DNA from: Biscogniauxia marginata
Lineage: Eukaryota; Ascomycota; Sordariomycetes; Xylariales; Xylariaceae
Assembly (NCBI GenBank): GCA_022695795.1
Contig: MU404108.1
Span: 124,001-188,000, forward strand
DNA length: 64,000 nucleotides
Direction of reading: 5' to 3'
The notes beneath the pieces were generated by a model. It saw nothing but the letters and a program-made list of their open reading frames with translations, searched no databases and was not told the origin of the DNA. Positions 35,641-45,001 of this stretch are shown piece after piece. Position 1 is the stretch's first letter. Every line of letters starts with the position of its first letter. Made by a program: the position numbers and the translations under genes.

Positions 35641-37461
35641 ATGGCAGTCGAAATCGTCACCATAGTCAACCAGTCCGGCAAGGTCATCAGTAATGTAAGT
35701 TCGCCCAGTCGATTTGACCCCTGTCTCTGCTTTCACTCGTTAGATGCCCCACCACAATGTTTATTTTATTTTATTTTATTTGGGACATTTTGTCTGTTCA
35801 AGCCTACAGGCAATGTGACTAGCTCAACCACGTCTGGCAATAATGGTATCACAAAATATGCTAACAGCTTACGTGCGATTGGACAGGGCAAACATATATT
35901 GAATGTATTCAAAGAGGCCAGGGCCACCTACCAAGAGAAGAAGGCAGCTCTCAAGGTCGAGCGCGCCATCAAACGTAGCCAGACCTTTGATGTACCCACC
36001 GAACCCAGATATGAAGATGAGGTTGGACATGGGTATATTGGCTGGCAACGCCGGACATCCCTTGACGATGATGCATCCCGTGCATCGTCTCGTAGGAGTC
36101 ACCGTTCTCGAAGTTCGAAGCATCGCTCAGTCTCAGAGTCAAGGCCGGCCTTGACTGAGGGTAACCTCAAGACTCACTCCGAAGTCTCGTCCACTGCCCC
36201 TTCGCGCGTTCCTACTGCGTACAAATCTTCCTATGCAGAGACCGCGCTCAGAGCGCCGACATTAGGTCGCGGTGGGCTGACTCATGCACCCACAATGCCT
36301 ACGCACCTAGAGGATGCAGAGACGATAGTTCCGTCTCCAAGACAGGGCGCGTATGTTCACGGCTCAAGGTCAGATCCGTCAATACGGGAAAATGGTGGAA
36401 AGGGTAAAAAGGAGATCGACATGGATCTGGCATATGGCAATGTCCCTCCGGACTTGGAAGAGAGAGTTGACCTTGATCCTGCGTATAAGTCCGATGAGAA
36501 AGAGCTGGAAGCCGAGGATCTTGTTGATAAGATTGAGAATATCCTAACAGAAGCTCACTGTCTGCATCATACTGCAACCCATATCATCCAGCACTTGCAG
36601 GACAATCCGGAAGCCGCTGCCGCCGTGGCCCTCGCGCTCGCCGAGCTTTCGGCCCTCCTTGGCAAAATGTCACCGTCCTTCCTCGGCATCCTAAAGGGGG
36701 GGAGTCCTGCCATATTCGCCTTACTCGCGAGCCCTCAGTTCCTGATTGCGGCTGGCGTGACCGTCGGAGTGACAGTGGTCATGTTTGGAGGATGGAAAAT
36801 TATCAAGCGTATCCAGGAAGGGCAGGAGGCCAACGCCATGCGCCCGATGGCTTTTCGTGCGCAGTCGGAAGGGCCAAGCCAAGTGCCATACCCCCCATCG
36901 GAGGTCAGCCAGGGATTTGATGTGGCCCTCGTGGTCGAGGAGGAGCTCAGTTCCATCGAGACGTGGCGGCGGGGCATCGCACCCTTCGGCGAAGACGAGG
37001 TAGCCGACCTTGAACTGATCAGCCCTGAGGCGGACCGTGCTATGCGAGGCGATGATGCACGAAGTATTCGTACGAGCCGGACACACAAGACATCGAAGAC
37101 CAGCAAGACGAGCAAGTCTCACAAATCGCACAAGCCTCACCGGAGTCGGAGGGATAGCGTGATCGACGACGACGATGCCTCTGAGCGGAAGAGTGCCGTG
37201 ACCTACAAAGAGAGAGACGACGTGAGCGAGTCGGGCACCCATCGTAGCCACCGGAGTCACCGGACCGAAAAGACAGAGCGCCCCTCCAGATCGAAGCGCG
37301 GCGAGCGGGTTGAGCTCAGGGCCATCGACGACGGCAGCAAGGATAAAGAGAACACATTGGAATCGGTGGTCCGGCCGAAGAAGGATTCCATGCTCAAGTC
37401 GCTATTTAAGAAACGGAAGGACCACGACGAGAAGCAGCGAGTATCGTCGGTGGTGCGGTAG
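35641..37461 (+). CDS. Conserved fungal protein with hydrophobic core and basic Ser/His/Lys-rich tail
   Basis: Preferred model: exon 1 35641-35694 (MAVEIVTIVNQSGKVISN) and exon 2 35887-37461, 542 residues. The junction restores KVISN-GKHILNVFKEARATYQ, a pattern I recognise from fungal uncharacterised proteins. The 192-base intron is a multiple of three with no in-frame stop, so retention would give 606 residues with an extra hydrophobic stretch. A helical region (about 290-345 in the spliced form) precedes a strongly hydrophobic, Gly-containing segment (FALLASPQFLIAAGVTVGVT) that is probably a membrane or glycine-zipper helix. The C-terminal 150 residues are rich in Arg, Lys, Ser and His (KTSKTSKTSKSHKSHK) and are probably disordered. 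The CDS ends in tandem stops TAG TGA. Function unknown. Confidence 0.8.
   Translation: MAVEIVTIVNQSGKVISNVSSPSRFDPCLCFHSLDAPPQCLFYFILFGTFCLFKPTGNVTSSTTSGNNGITKYANSLRAIGQGKHILNVFKEARATYQEKKAALKVERAIKRSQTFDVPTEPRYEDEVGHGYIGWQRRTSLDDDASRASSRRSHRSRSSKHRSVSESRPALTEGNLKTHSEVSSTAPSRVPTAYKSSYAETALRAPTLGRGGLTHAPTMPTHLEDAETIVPSPRQGAYVHGSRSDPSIRENGGKGKKEIDMDLAYGNVPPDLEERVDLDPAYKSDEKELEAEDLVDKIENILTEAHCLHHTATHIIQHLQDNPEAAAAVALALAELSALLGKMSPSFLGILKGGSPAIFALLASPQFLIAAGVTVGVTVVMFGGWKIIKRIQEGQEANAMRPMAFRAQSEGPSQVPYPPSEVSQGFDVALVVEEELSSIETWRRGIAPFGEDEVADLELISPEADRAMRGDDARSIRTSRTHKTSKTSKTSKSHKSHKPHRSRRDSVIDDDDASERKSAVTYKERDDVSESGTHRSHRSHRTEKTERPSRSKRGERVELRAIDDGSKDKENTLESVVRPKKDSMLKSLFKKRKDHDEKQRVSSVVR
35757..35781 (+). 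repeat. TTTTA pentanucleotide repeat inside an intron
   Basis: About five ATTTT units within the 35695-35886 intron, close to the middle of that intron. Confidence 0.7.
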
Positions 37462-39374
37462 TGATTTTTCGTTCGTGTATATGTTCAAAGCATTTTCAAC
37501 TACAAGGCAATGGCCTAGCCACTGGGATGGCTTTTGGAGTTTGGGCACAAGGTTATAAAGAGGCAATGCAAATATGGTCAATGAGGCATATGTATAGTAC
37601 TATGTCCCTCAACACATGTCAATATAGATCCGGTGAGGATAAATCACACGAAAATGGGCCTTGAGCCTTTTCCCACTCCTTTTAGCCACTCTCGGCTCCT
37701 TCGAACGCATCATCCTGTGAAGAACTCGCATCGCCTAAATTACCACTGCTGCGAGGTCCTTTCGACTGTCTACACTGGGTAGTTATTGCTAACCGAGGCT
37801 TACACGGGTGCTAATTTCAAAGTCCAAGTCATAGCGGGCGGCAGAGGCGCGCCATGAATATTCATTCTAGCGTGGAACACATGTAGGGCTGAACACAATG
37901 CAGATAGTTGCGACTAGGTAACTCATGTGCATGAAGAAACTAGTCTTGAGATTTATTAAATATTCTTAATTGATGTAGTCTCATACTTTCCAGCAAGCAG
38001 ACACAAGCGCCATTAGTAAGACGAGGCTTTTCGCGCAGTATAATCTCTTGTGGTGACACAGCCGCAGAAATCGCTTTCAGCTTCTGCACTTGTGTGGCCC
38101 AGTTTCTCGAGTTTCTGTTACGTATAGTTACATTTTAGCAACGTGGTAATGTATTTTTAATTTCGTTCCTGGACTAGAACATGGAAAACGCATCTTCTCC
38201 CACGAAAGACATTCCTACGGATCTGAGACTGAGTGAGCAAGAGTCCAGGTTTGTAAAAAGACTGTCAAGTATCATTGGTAGATAGGTACGGTCGCAAGAA
38301 CACATTATGGCTATATGACTTTCCGGCTCATGATCTAGACCGCAGTGTTTCAGGAGATCGAATCCCCTGCATCACCGGCTAGCAGGGGGTGAAGGGGTCC
38401 GGTCCGATGCCGCCATATGCTTAGTGTAGTTAGTATATTAGGTCAGTGAGTCGTGGCATGTCTTGTGCGGCTATTAAAGAATTCTTGATTGGTTCCTTGA
38501 ACTATTTTCATCATCACCTACGTTTCCGATGATATTGACGAGCATTACAATATTCACTAGAGTGTTGCTGAGGTAGGGGATTCAAGTTGGGCTTTGCTGT
38601 TCAGACGAATAAGGGACAAAACAAGGGCACTCACGAAGGTTCTGGGGGAATACGACCCTATGAGACATAGGAAGCTCAGAGGCATGCTACCCTTGACCGC
38701 CAAGATCCTAGAATAGGAGCTACACGTAGCTTACGACGTGCGATTCGTCGAATATTCGACGAGCGCGGGCGAGCACGACCCTAATTGGCTCCTTTTGGAC
38801 GCTTCCCCGTTTCAATCTACCTGCATGGAAAGTTTCCTGTATCAGGGGTTCCTCAGAGGATCGAGGGAGACAAAAAAAGAAAAGAAAAGAAAAAAGTATC
38901 AACCCCGTCAGGGGCATGCAGGAAACGTCGTAACACGAATCTGGCGAGCACTCGCCCGTGAAGTATATATTAAAAAACGAGATTCCCTCTCCACTTTGAA
39001 GATGGAGTCCTGGATTCTTGGAAAAGGTTCTGGAACCGGAGAAGATGTTTTTGGCCCCATTCTCAAAGCCTATCATTTTCTAATATAAGCGCTCGTCCAT
39101 CATTTTCTGGCTTGGTTTTTGAACTCTCTCCCCAGCCGGCCCGCTGCGAGTAAACAGTTCAGTTAACCGAAGTTCATATCATCAGTTAACCAGGGTGGGA
39201 ACGCTCGCAGCCTATCCTTTCGTTTTATGGGCTCCATTCGCACTCTCTTTGAGGATCTGATCTTCACTGATATTAGATACCCATACCATTGATCTCTTCT
39301 CTCTCTCGTGCCTCGAGCTCCATCAGCGTCGATAATCTTCCCCGCCTCGGCGATCTTTGAGAACCACATTAGCA
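37462..39374. other. Intergenic region (about 1.9 kb)
   Basis: No established gene. A 34-codon frame at about 38181-38285 (starting MENASSPTKDIPTDLRLSEQ) resembles an N-terminal exon, but no continuation was found. An A/G-rich stretch lies at 38870-38895. Confidence 0.4.
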
Positions 39375-41014
39375 ATGGCTGAGGATGGCGGCGGCATGCC
39401 GGCCGTGCATGCAAGTGCCGGCGATAGTCATGCGGACGACCAGGGCGAGAAGCAACGCGTGCGAGATGACGAGTATCCAGCGTCCCCACAGCGTACCACG
39501 ATGACGCCGAATCCCTTCAGCAGGAGAAACACGAGTATGGACTTAGACGATTACTTTGTACGTCACGACTGATTATATATTATCTTTAAACTTGTGGGAA
39601 GAATCACCAGCTAACAAACTTGGTTTCTCTCGTAGACTGGTCCTCGAGATATCTCGAAGCATTCGAAATGGCCACTCTTCATGCAATTACACGGCAGCAT
39701 CCTGCCCAAGATGGTTATACCGCTCATTATTGTAGCTTGCTGGGCGAGCTTGATAACGTGTATATCGTTGCTGGTACCTTTTGTCAACCTGGGCATCAGC
39801 AACATCCTCCTTACGGTTACGGGTTTTGTCGTCGGTTTGGGACTTTCTTTTCGGAGTTCCACGGCGTATGAGCGCTACGCTGAGGGGCGAAGATACTGGG
39901 GTCAACTGATCCTGACCTCTCAGACGCTTGGTCGGGTGTTCTGGCTACATGCCAACGAACGCCCCGAGAGCTCGAAGAAAGATCTGCTCGGGAAGCTGTA
40001 AGCTAAACCATTTTAGACCCCCAAATTCGGGGGAACCCCTACGACTCCTAGGGTTACGACTAATGGCTTTTTCCTAGGACGGCGTTAAACCTTCTTGTAG
40101 CTTATGCTGTAGCCCTCAAGCACAGGCTGCGATTTGAGCCCTATGCGGACTACGAGGATATCTCGGATCTCATCGACCACCTAGACACGTTTGCAAAAGC
40201 GGCTACGAACGAGGGCCTAGCAAAGTCTAGGGTTAGCGGCATATTCAAGGCGGTGGGCGAAAACCTGGGCCTGTCGTTCGCGCAGTCGAATCCACGCAAG
40301 ATTATGAAGCGCGCGCAAACGCCGCTTGGCAACCTCCCTCTCGAAATCCTGTGCTATCTCACTGCCTACACGGACGAGCTCTGCACCAATGGTCAGCTCC
40401 CGGTGCCGATGCAGCAAACAACTGCCTGTAAGTCGCTGCTGAATCTTCACTTCTCCCTTTTCTTCTTGGTCACAGCCCCGCTGATTCGAATACCGCCAGA
40501 CAACGGTCTACAGGCTCTCAATGATGTGATGGTGAACGTGGAGCGCGTGCTCAATACGCCGCTACCGATCGCGTACGCTATCGCCATCTCGCAGATCACC
40601 TGGCTGTACGTGTTCCTGCTGCCCTTCCAGCTGATCCCGCAGCTGGGCTGGGTGACGATCCCAGCGACGCTGGCGGCATCGTACATCATCCTGGGCATCT
40701 TCTTCATCGGGCACGAAATCGAGAACCCGTTCGGGCACGACGTCAACGATCTCCCGCTCGAGCTCTTCTGCCAGCAGATCGTCCAGGACATGGAGACCAT
40801 CTCGGCGCGCCCCAAGGCCCGCATGGCCGACTTCGTCGAGCACCCGCGCAACAAGGTCCTCTACCCCTACAGCGACAGCACCTACGGCGTCTGGGAGCAG
40901 CGCCCTGAGGCCGTCATCCGTTCTTCCCTGCGCAAGCGCCCCTATGCCAACTACGACAGGTCAACGGAGAACTCGACGAGGGGCAACTCCATGAAGGGGC
41001 CCGCTGGTGTATGA
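39375..41014 (+). CDS. Bestrophin-like (UPF0187) anion channel
   Basis: Exons 39375-39557, 39636-39997, 40078-40427 and 40500-41014 give 469 residues. Family signatures: RSSTAYERYAEGRRYWGQL near the first membrane segment, a second conserved block around the exon 3/4 junction (QTTAYNGLQALNDV, restored only by splicing), then RVLNTPLPIAYAIAISQITW, and the IGHEIENPFGHDVNDLPLE acidic motif near the C-terminus. Membrane helices are visible at MVIPLIIVACWASLITCISL, ILLTVTGFVVGLGLSF, ITWLYVFLLPFQLI and LAASYIILGIFFIG. Fungal members are uncharacterised; eukaryotic relatives are chloride or bicarbonate channels. The third intron (72 bases) is a multiple of three with no stop. The N-terminal 80 residues are disordered. 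Confidence 0.92.
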
Positions 41015-41724
41015 CATTAACGCTTCACCTCGACAGAGCGCACCGGCACATATTCTTAGCCTTCATTTATCCATTATAACCGGTTTTTGTTTATCTTTTT
41101 TTTTTTTGGTCGTATAGTCTTATAAAATCAAGGAACGGGGCATCCTGGTAGTAGTATGCATTCTCAAGGTTCGGAACATTTTATTAGCATTTTAGTTGGC
41201 GGGTTGAAAACGCGTTATACATACAAAACTTATACATGTTGTATGTATGTATATATATTAGCCATGTAAAAGGGTGTGCTAGCAAAACACAAAATAACTG
41301 GGTTATGTACTTTTATCGTTTTCTTTTGCCAGCGTCTTCATTGTCTAAAATTGTTTAAGGTACCTAGTCTGGTTAGAAATTTGGGAACTTGGCAGCTGTT
41401 GTCTTTAGGGGGCGAGATATATGTATACTTACCTGGATTATGCTTCATTTCTTCTTCATTTATGTTTCTTCTTCGTTCTGCACAAGTGATTATCTTATAA
41501 TCGTATGGAGGTTCCTCGGAGGGTTTAACCTAAGTAGAACAGCGTCTATTGAGTATGGTAAAGATGTTATATACTACGACTACCGCTCTTTCAATTGCAT
41601 TCTGCAACTGAAGCTGTCCCAAATCCTAAGTGTTACCGGTGTCAAGTCTTCGCTATTAACGTCTGTAAAGAAACGCTTCCCGTTATATAACTATTAAGCC
41701 AGTACCCTCTTCAAGCTAGCATTC
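41015..41724. other. Convergent 3' intergenic region
   Basis: The bestrophin gene and the RBR frame converge here. AT-rich, no gene seen. Confidence 0.5.
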
Positions 41725-43110
41725 CTACTCGACGCCATCGTACGCTTCCAACTGCCCGTCATACCACCCTCCATGCTCATCTGACATATGCATGTAGATA
41801 TCATGTTCGGGGACCCTCTTCCCGCAGAAGAAACACCAGTCCACTCCACACCCCGGCATCGGGCAATGGATGTGATCGCAGCCGTCCCGTTTCTCTGTAG
41901 GGGTGTCGCAGCCAGGGCAGTTCTTGATTTTCGGCGACGGAGTAGCAGCAGTGCGTTCGCGTGCTCTTTCTTCTCTCTCGCGTTCTCTTTCTTCTCTGTC
42001 TCTGCACTCATCACACCGCCAATGCCGGAGCTCTGGCGGTGCGCCCTGAACGCAGGTGCGCTCCGCAAACCGTCTGGCGAAGCCGCACTCGTTACACCAG
42101 GCGTAGATCCAAGTGTCCGCCTCGTCGACTGCATGCCGTAGATTCCCCAGGGTCGTGATCCCCCCGCCTGCGGTGCGGGGGACTGCGTTGGGCGCTGGCC
42201 GGCGCCGGCAGAAGGGGCAGTATAGAGCGCCGACTCTGATGATTTGCCCCCGCGCATTGACGTCGTGCCAGTTTCGCCGGCAACCGTCGCAGATGGGCTG
42301 CTGGCAGGCCGAACGCCCGCAGGCTGACCGGAGAGCGTCCTTCTTGAAGTTGGAGAAGCAGAGGCTGCAGGTGCCGGCCTCAGCCCGGCGGGACTTGATC
42401 CAGCGAGATAGTTCAGCCTTGATATCCGCGGTGTTGTGTACGACTTTGCCGCGGTATATGAGGTCGGATGTCTCTGAGTTAGGCAAGATTTCCACCTTGG
42501 CAGCAAAATCTTCAATCCCCGCGGCCGAGATCGTCTTGAAGAGTGAGCGTTTGTCGAAGGGGTTTGAAAGCTTATTGTCTACATTTCGGAGAAGCCAACC
42601 AGTACCGTTTTCCCGCGAAAGCTCCGTGGGCGTGGTATCAAGGCTGATGATGGTTTCCCGGCCGTCAGTGCAGGCTGGACATTCAAACTTCGTGACCGAA
42701 AAGTCATCTGGTCGATACTCGGCTGGCCAAATCACACGATTCAAGCACTTGGTGCATTCCACCCACGGCGCAGGCGCAGACTTTCCCTGTGCCTCGGAAG
42801 CTTTTACTTGTTTGCGACAGTAGTAGCACTTCGGTTGCACCTCGAGTAAAGCTACATCGTAGACGATGAACTGTGCCCGGCAGGTGGATACAACGCATTC
42901 TACCCACGTCGCTTCGGTCGACTCTGTATGATCTCGTGACACATTGATATGAATGGCATCTTGCTTGGTTCTTCTCCCCGTGAATTCATTTTCAGGGAAA
43001 GCACATATGCCGCACATATGCCCGTCTGCCATTATCGTGACAGACCGAGGGTATTTGCAACAACGGCAAAGGACAAGGGGTCCTATCGGAACTTTGGACT
43101 TCTCTGGCTG
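41725..43110 (-). CDS. RBR (RING-IBR-RING2) segment downstream of second TAG
   Basis: Starting just after the TAG, the frame reads QPEKSKVPIGPLVLCRCCKY and continues through MADGHMCGIC at 43032, which is the first ATG of this segment. Cysteine pairs form several zinc sites. RING1-like CSLCFSNFKKDALRSACG is at about 42375-42320 and CPFCRRRP follows. RING2 reads CPGCDTPTEKRDGCDHIHC then PMPGCGVDWCFFCG, close to the Parkin pattern where the GC cysteine carries ubiquitin. All expected zinc and catalytic residues of RING2 are intact. Confidence 0.7.
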   Translation of the reverse strand, partial: QPEKSKVPIGPLVLCRCCKYPRSVTIMADGHMCGICAFPENEFTGRRTKQDAIHINVSRDHTESTEATWVECVVSTCRAQFIVYDVALLEVQPKCYYCRKQVKASEAQGKSAPAPWVECTKCLNRVIWPAEYRPDDFSVTKFECPACTDGRETIISLDTTPTELSRENGTGWLLRNVDNKLSNPFDKRSLFKTISAAGIEDFAAKVEILPNSETSDLIYRGKVVHNTADIKAELSRWIKSRRAEAGTCSLCFSNFKKDALRSACGRSACQQPICDGCRRNWHDVNARGQIIRVGALYCPFCRRRPAPNAVPRTAGGGITTLGNLRHAVDEADTWIYAWCNECGFARRFAERTCVQGAPPELRHWRCDECRDREEREREREERARERTAATPSPKIKNCPGCDTPTEKRDGCDHIHCPMPGCGVDWCFFCGKRVPEHDIYMHMSDEHGGWYDGQLEAYDGVE

Positions 43111-44511
43111 CTAGCCAATTCGTGCCTTAAGGGTGGTTAACATGTTGGCCTTGAGCATGCTATAGTCGACTAGGCGCTCAAACAATTGGCGGTCGCCTGG
43201 ACTTAAGAAATATGCGTCCTTTGGGATATCATCGTGAACTTCGCCGATCTTTCGACGTGTTTCGAAGCTCTTATCGGCATCCAGAATTAGAGAAAGGCAG
43301 CTGGTTTTCCAGATGTCTGGGATATCTAGCCTATTCCATTGGTTGCTCCAGCTGATCATCTCGGTATCGGCAGCGGTCATCAGGGGCTTAATTCCCATTC
43401 GAACGCTCAATGCTGCAAGCAAGGCAGCAGTTCGTGCCGCAAGCTTGGTGCCCGGAAGAACAAGGTGCAGGAGAATCTTCCAGAATTCACGCTTATACTT
43501 CTCTTTAGCCAAAGATAGCGGGACTCGAGGGACATCTTCGTTGGTCATGGCTCTGATGTGGGCTGGCATGGCGTTCTCCGAGGCAACATAGGTAAACCGA
43601 GTCAGCACGCGTCCGAGTCGTCGGAAGATTGGGTAGTCGCAAGATCGGCGAATCTCTAGGAGCTCATCGCATGTGAACGAAGTGATATGACGGGCGGGCT
43701 CGTCATCGTGATCCGCGTTGCCCTCTTCTCCGGGAGAGATGCGCCAGTCCTCTGTTGGGTCTAAGAAGATACAAGGGTATCGATCTTCTTGAGCTACACC
43801 CCTAATTATGGCGGTAATTTCAGTGTTATGGTTGTGAGACTCATCTAGCCAGGCCTTCATCTGCAGCTTCTGGTTCACGTCATGTATTCGCTCAATGCTT
43901 CTACCGAGTCGCCCAACCAGATTGTCTCGAGCAGCGTTATCTCGGTCGTTGCAGACGGTACGCCATAGACTTCCGAATACGGGATTGATGGCGATTGATA
44001 CAACATCCTCCTCAATAATCTTAGTTAGGTGCTCGACAACGATAACACGGTATTTCTCATCTGTGATGTATTGCTCGGCAAAGTCTTGTACTGGTGTAGC
44101 TCTTGGGACGATGCATGTTCCCAGCTCTTCATCACCGACCGCCCGAGCTCTAATATTGTCACGGACGATATTATCTGCACACATGTCGTCAATCTGTAAG
44201 AGGTAAGGTTTCGCAGTTGGGTCGTCCTCGCTCGAGACTTGGTCTATTCGCGAGGTGTCCTTGTATTCCTGCAGCGTTGCGTCAATGTATGAGCTAGCTC
44301 CCGGCTTGCTGATGCCCAACCAGGCAAGGATGATGGCCATTGTCAAAGCACTTATGTGATTAGGGCTTAAGTTCTTGATCTCGAAGCAAGATCCGAGTGT
44401 CTCGTGACACATAAAGACATAGGGGGAAACCGTCGGAATGTCATCATTACCCACGATGACGAACACTTGTGCTAGCTTCTCTCCTTTCTGGATTGTTCGA
44501 ACCGTAGACAC

Positions 44512-44982
44512 CTAGTCCGCAAACAAGTGACTAGTCCCGCCCAATTTGCCACTCAAGAGGAGTATCTGTTCCTTCTCGCCGTCAGGATATACGTTCCAGG
44601 GTATATAGGGAGGTACGTTGGTGTAGTGTAGAATCAAGGTCTTCGCATCAGAACGCATGACAGAATGCGCTCTGGCAAACCCAGTCTTGGCTGATTCAGA
44701 CCAGCCATCCCCAGAATCAAATTCCAGGCTTTTGGCGAAATGAATCAACTCCTCTCTGTTGACTCCTCCATCTTCGCCGTACCAGCCAGACCAGTGGGCT
44801 AGCCTGTCGCTAGAGTAGTCTCGATAAGCTAACACGCCAATTCGAGCGAACGAGTCTGTGAGAGCGGTTACGGCAATGATTCTTGGTAGGGATATTTGTA
44901 ATGCTTCCAAGTAGCCACCTATCGAATAGGTAGCATCGGTCAGGATCAGGAGATCGTACTTGATCGACGACTCTCCCTCCAT
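44512..44982 (-). CDS. VWA-domain segment upstream of first TAG
   Basis: 156 codons before the stop. Contains beta1 and MIDAS (ILTDATYSIGG), then the family hallmark RIGVLAYRDYSSD and the helix KTGFARAHSVMRSDAKTLIL. On its own it would make a truncated VWA domain with no ligase. Confidence 0.6.
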   Translation of the reverse strand: MEGESSIKYDLLILTDATYSIGGYLEALQISLPRIIAVTALTDSFARIGVLAYRDYSSDRLAHWSGWYGEDGGVNREELIHFAKSLEFDSGDGWSESAKTGFARAHSVMRSDAKTLILHYTNVPPYIPWNVYPDGEKEQILLLSGKLGGTSHLFAD

Positions 44983-45001
44983 GGTGGGCAAGGAGAGACG
45001 A

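Larger units (their letters stand above)
41725..44982 (-). pseudogene. VWA-domain plus Parkin-like RBR E3 ligase, frame broken by two in-frame TAG codons
   Basis: From ATG 44982 (context CCCACCATGG) to the final TAG at 41727-41725 there are 1086 codons in one frame, interrupted only by TAG at 44514-44512 (codon 157) and 43113-43111 (codon 624). The N-terminal part is a von Willebrand A domain (YDLLILTDATYSIGGYLEAL) with a DxTxS-type MIDAS. The C-terminal part is a zinc-rich RING/IBR/RING2 module whose RING2 resembles Parkin's, with the catalytic Cys at about codon 1035. Neither TAG looks like a gene boundary: GTG, not ATG, follows the first, and the zinc ribbon CRCC...CGIC continues straight through the second. 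By alignment memory both positions are probably Trp in relatives. Candidates: recent nonsense pseudogene, readthrough, or (first site only) an 81-base in-frame intron GTATAT...CTAG. Confidence 0.7.

Noticed and set aside
38349..38382. GATCGAATCCCCTGCATCACC resembling a tRNA T arm
   Set aside because: No matching 5' acceptor strand, A box or anticodon arm could be folded upstream.
41424..41445. TATACTTACCTGG resembling the 5' end of U1 snRNA
   Set aside because: Downstream sequence lacks the U1 loop I sequence and an Sm site, so the match is probably coincidental.
41725..44982. Genome-wide reassignment of TAG to an amino acid
   Set aside because: TAG ends the importin gene and other genes at expected positions, so local nonsense mutation or readthrough is simpler.
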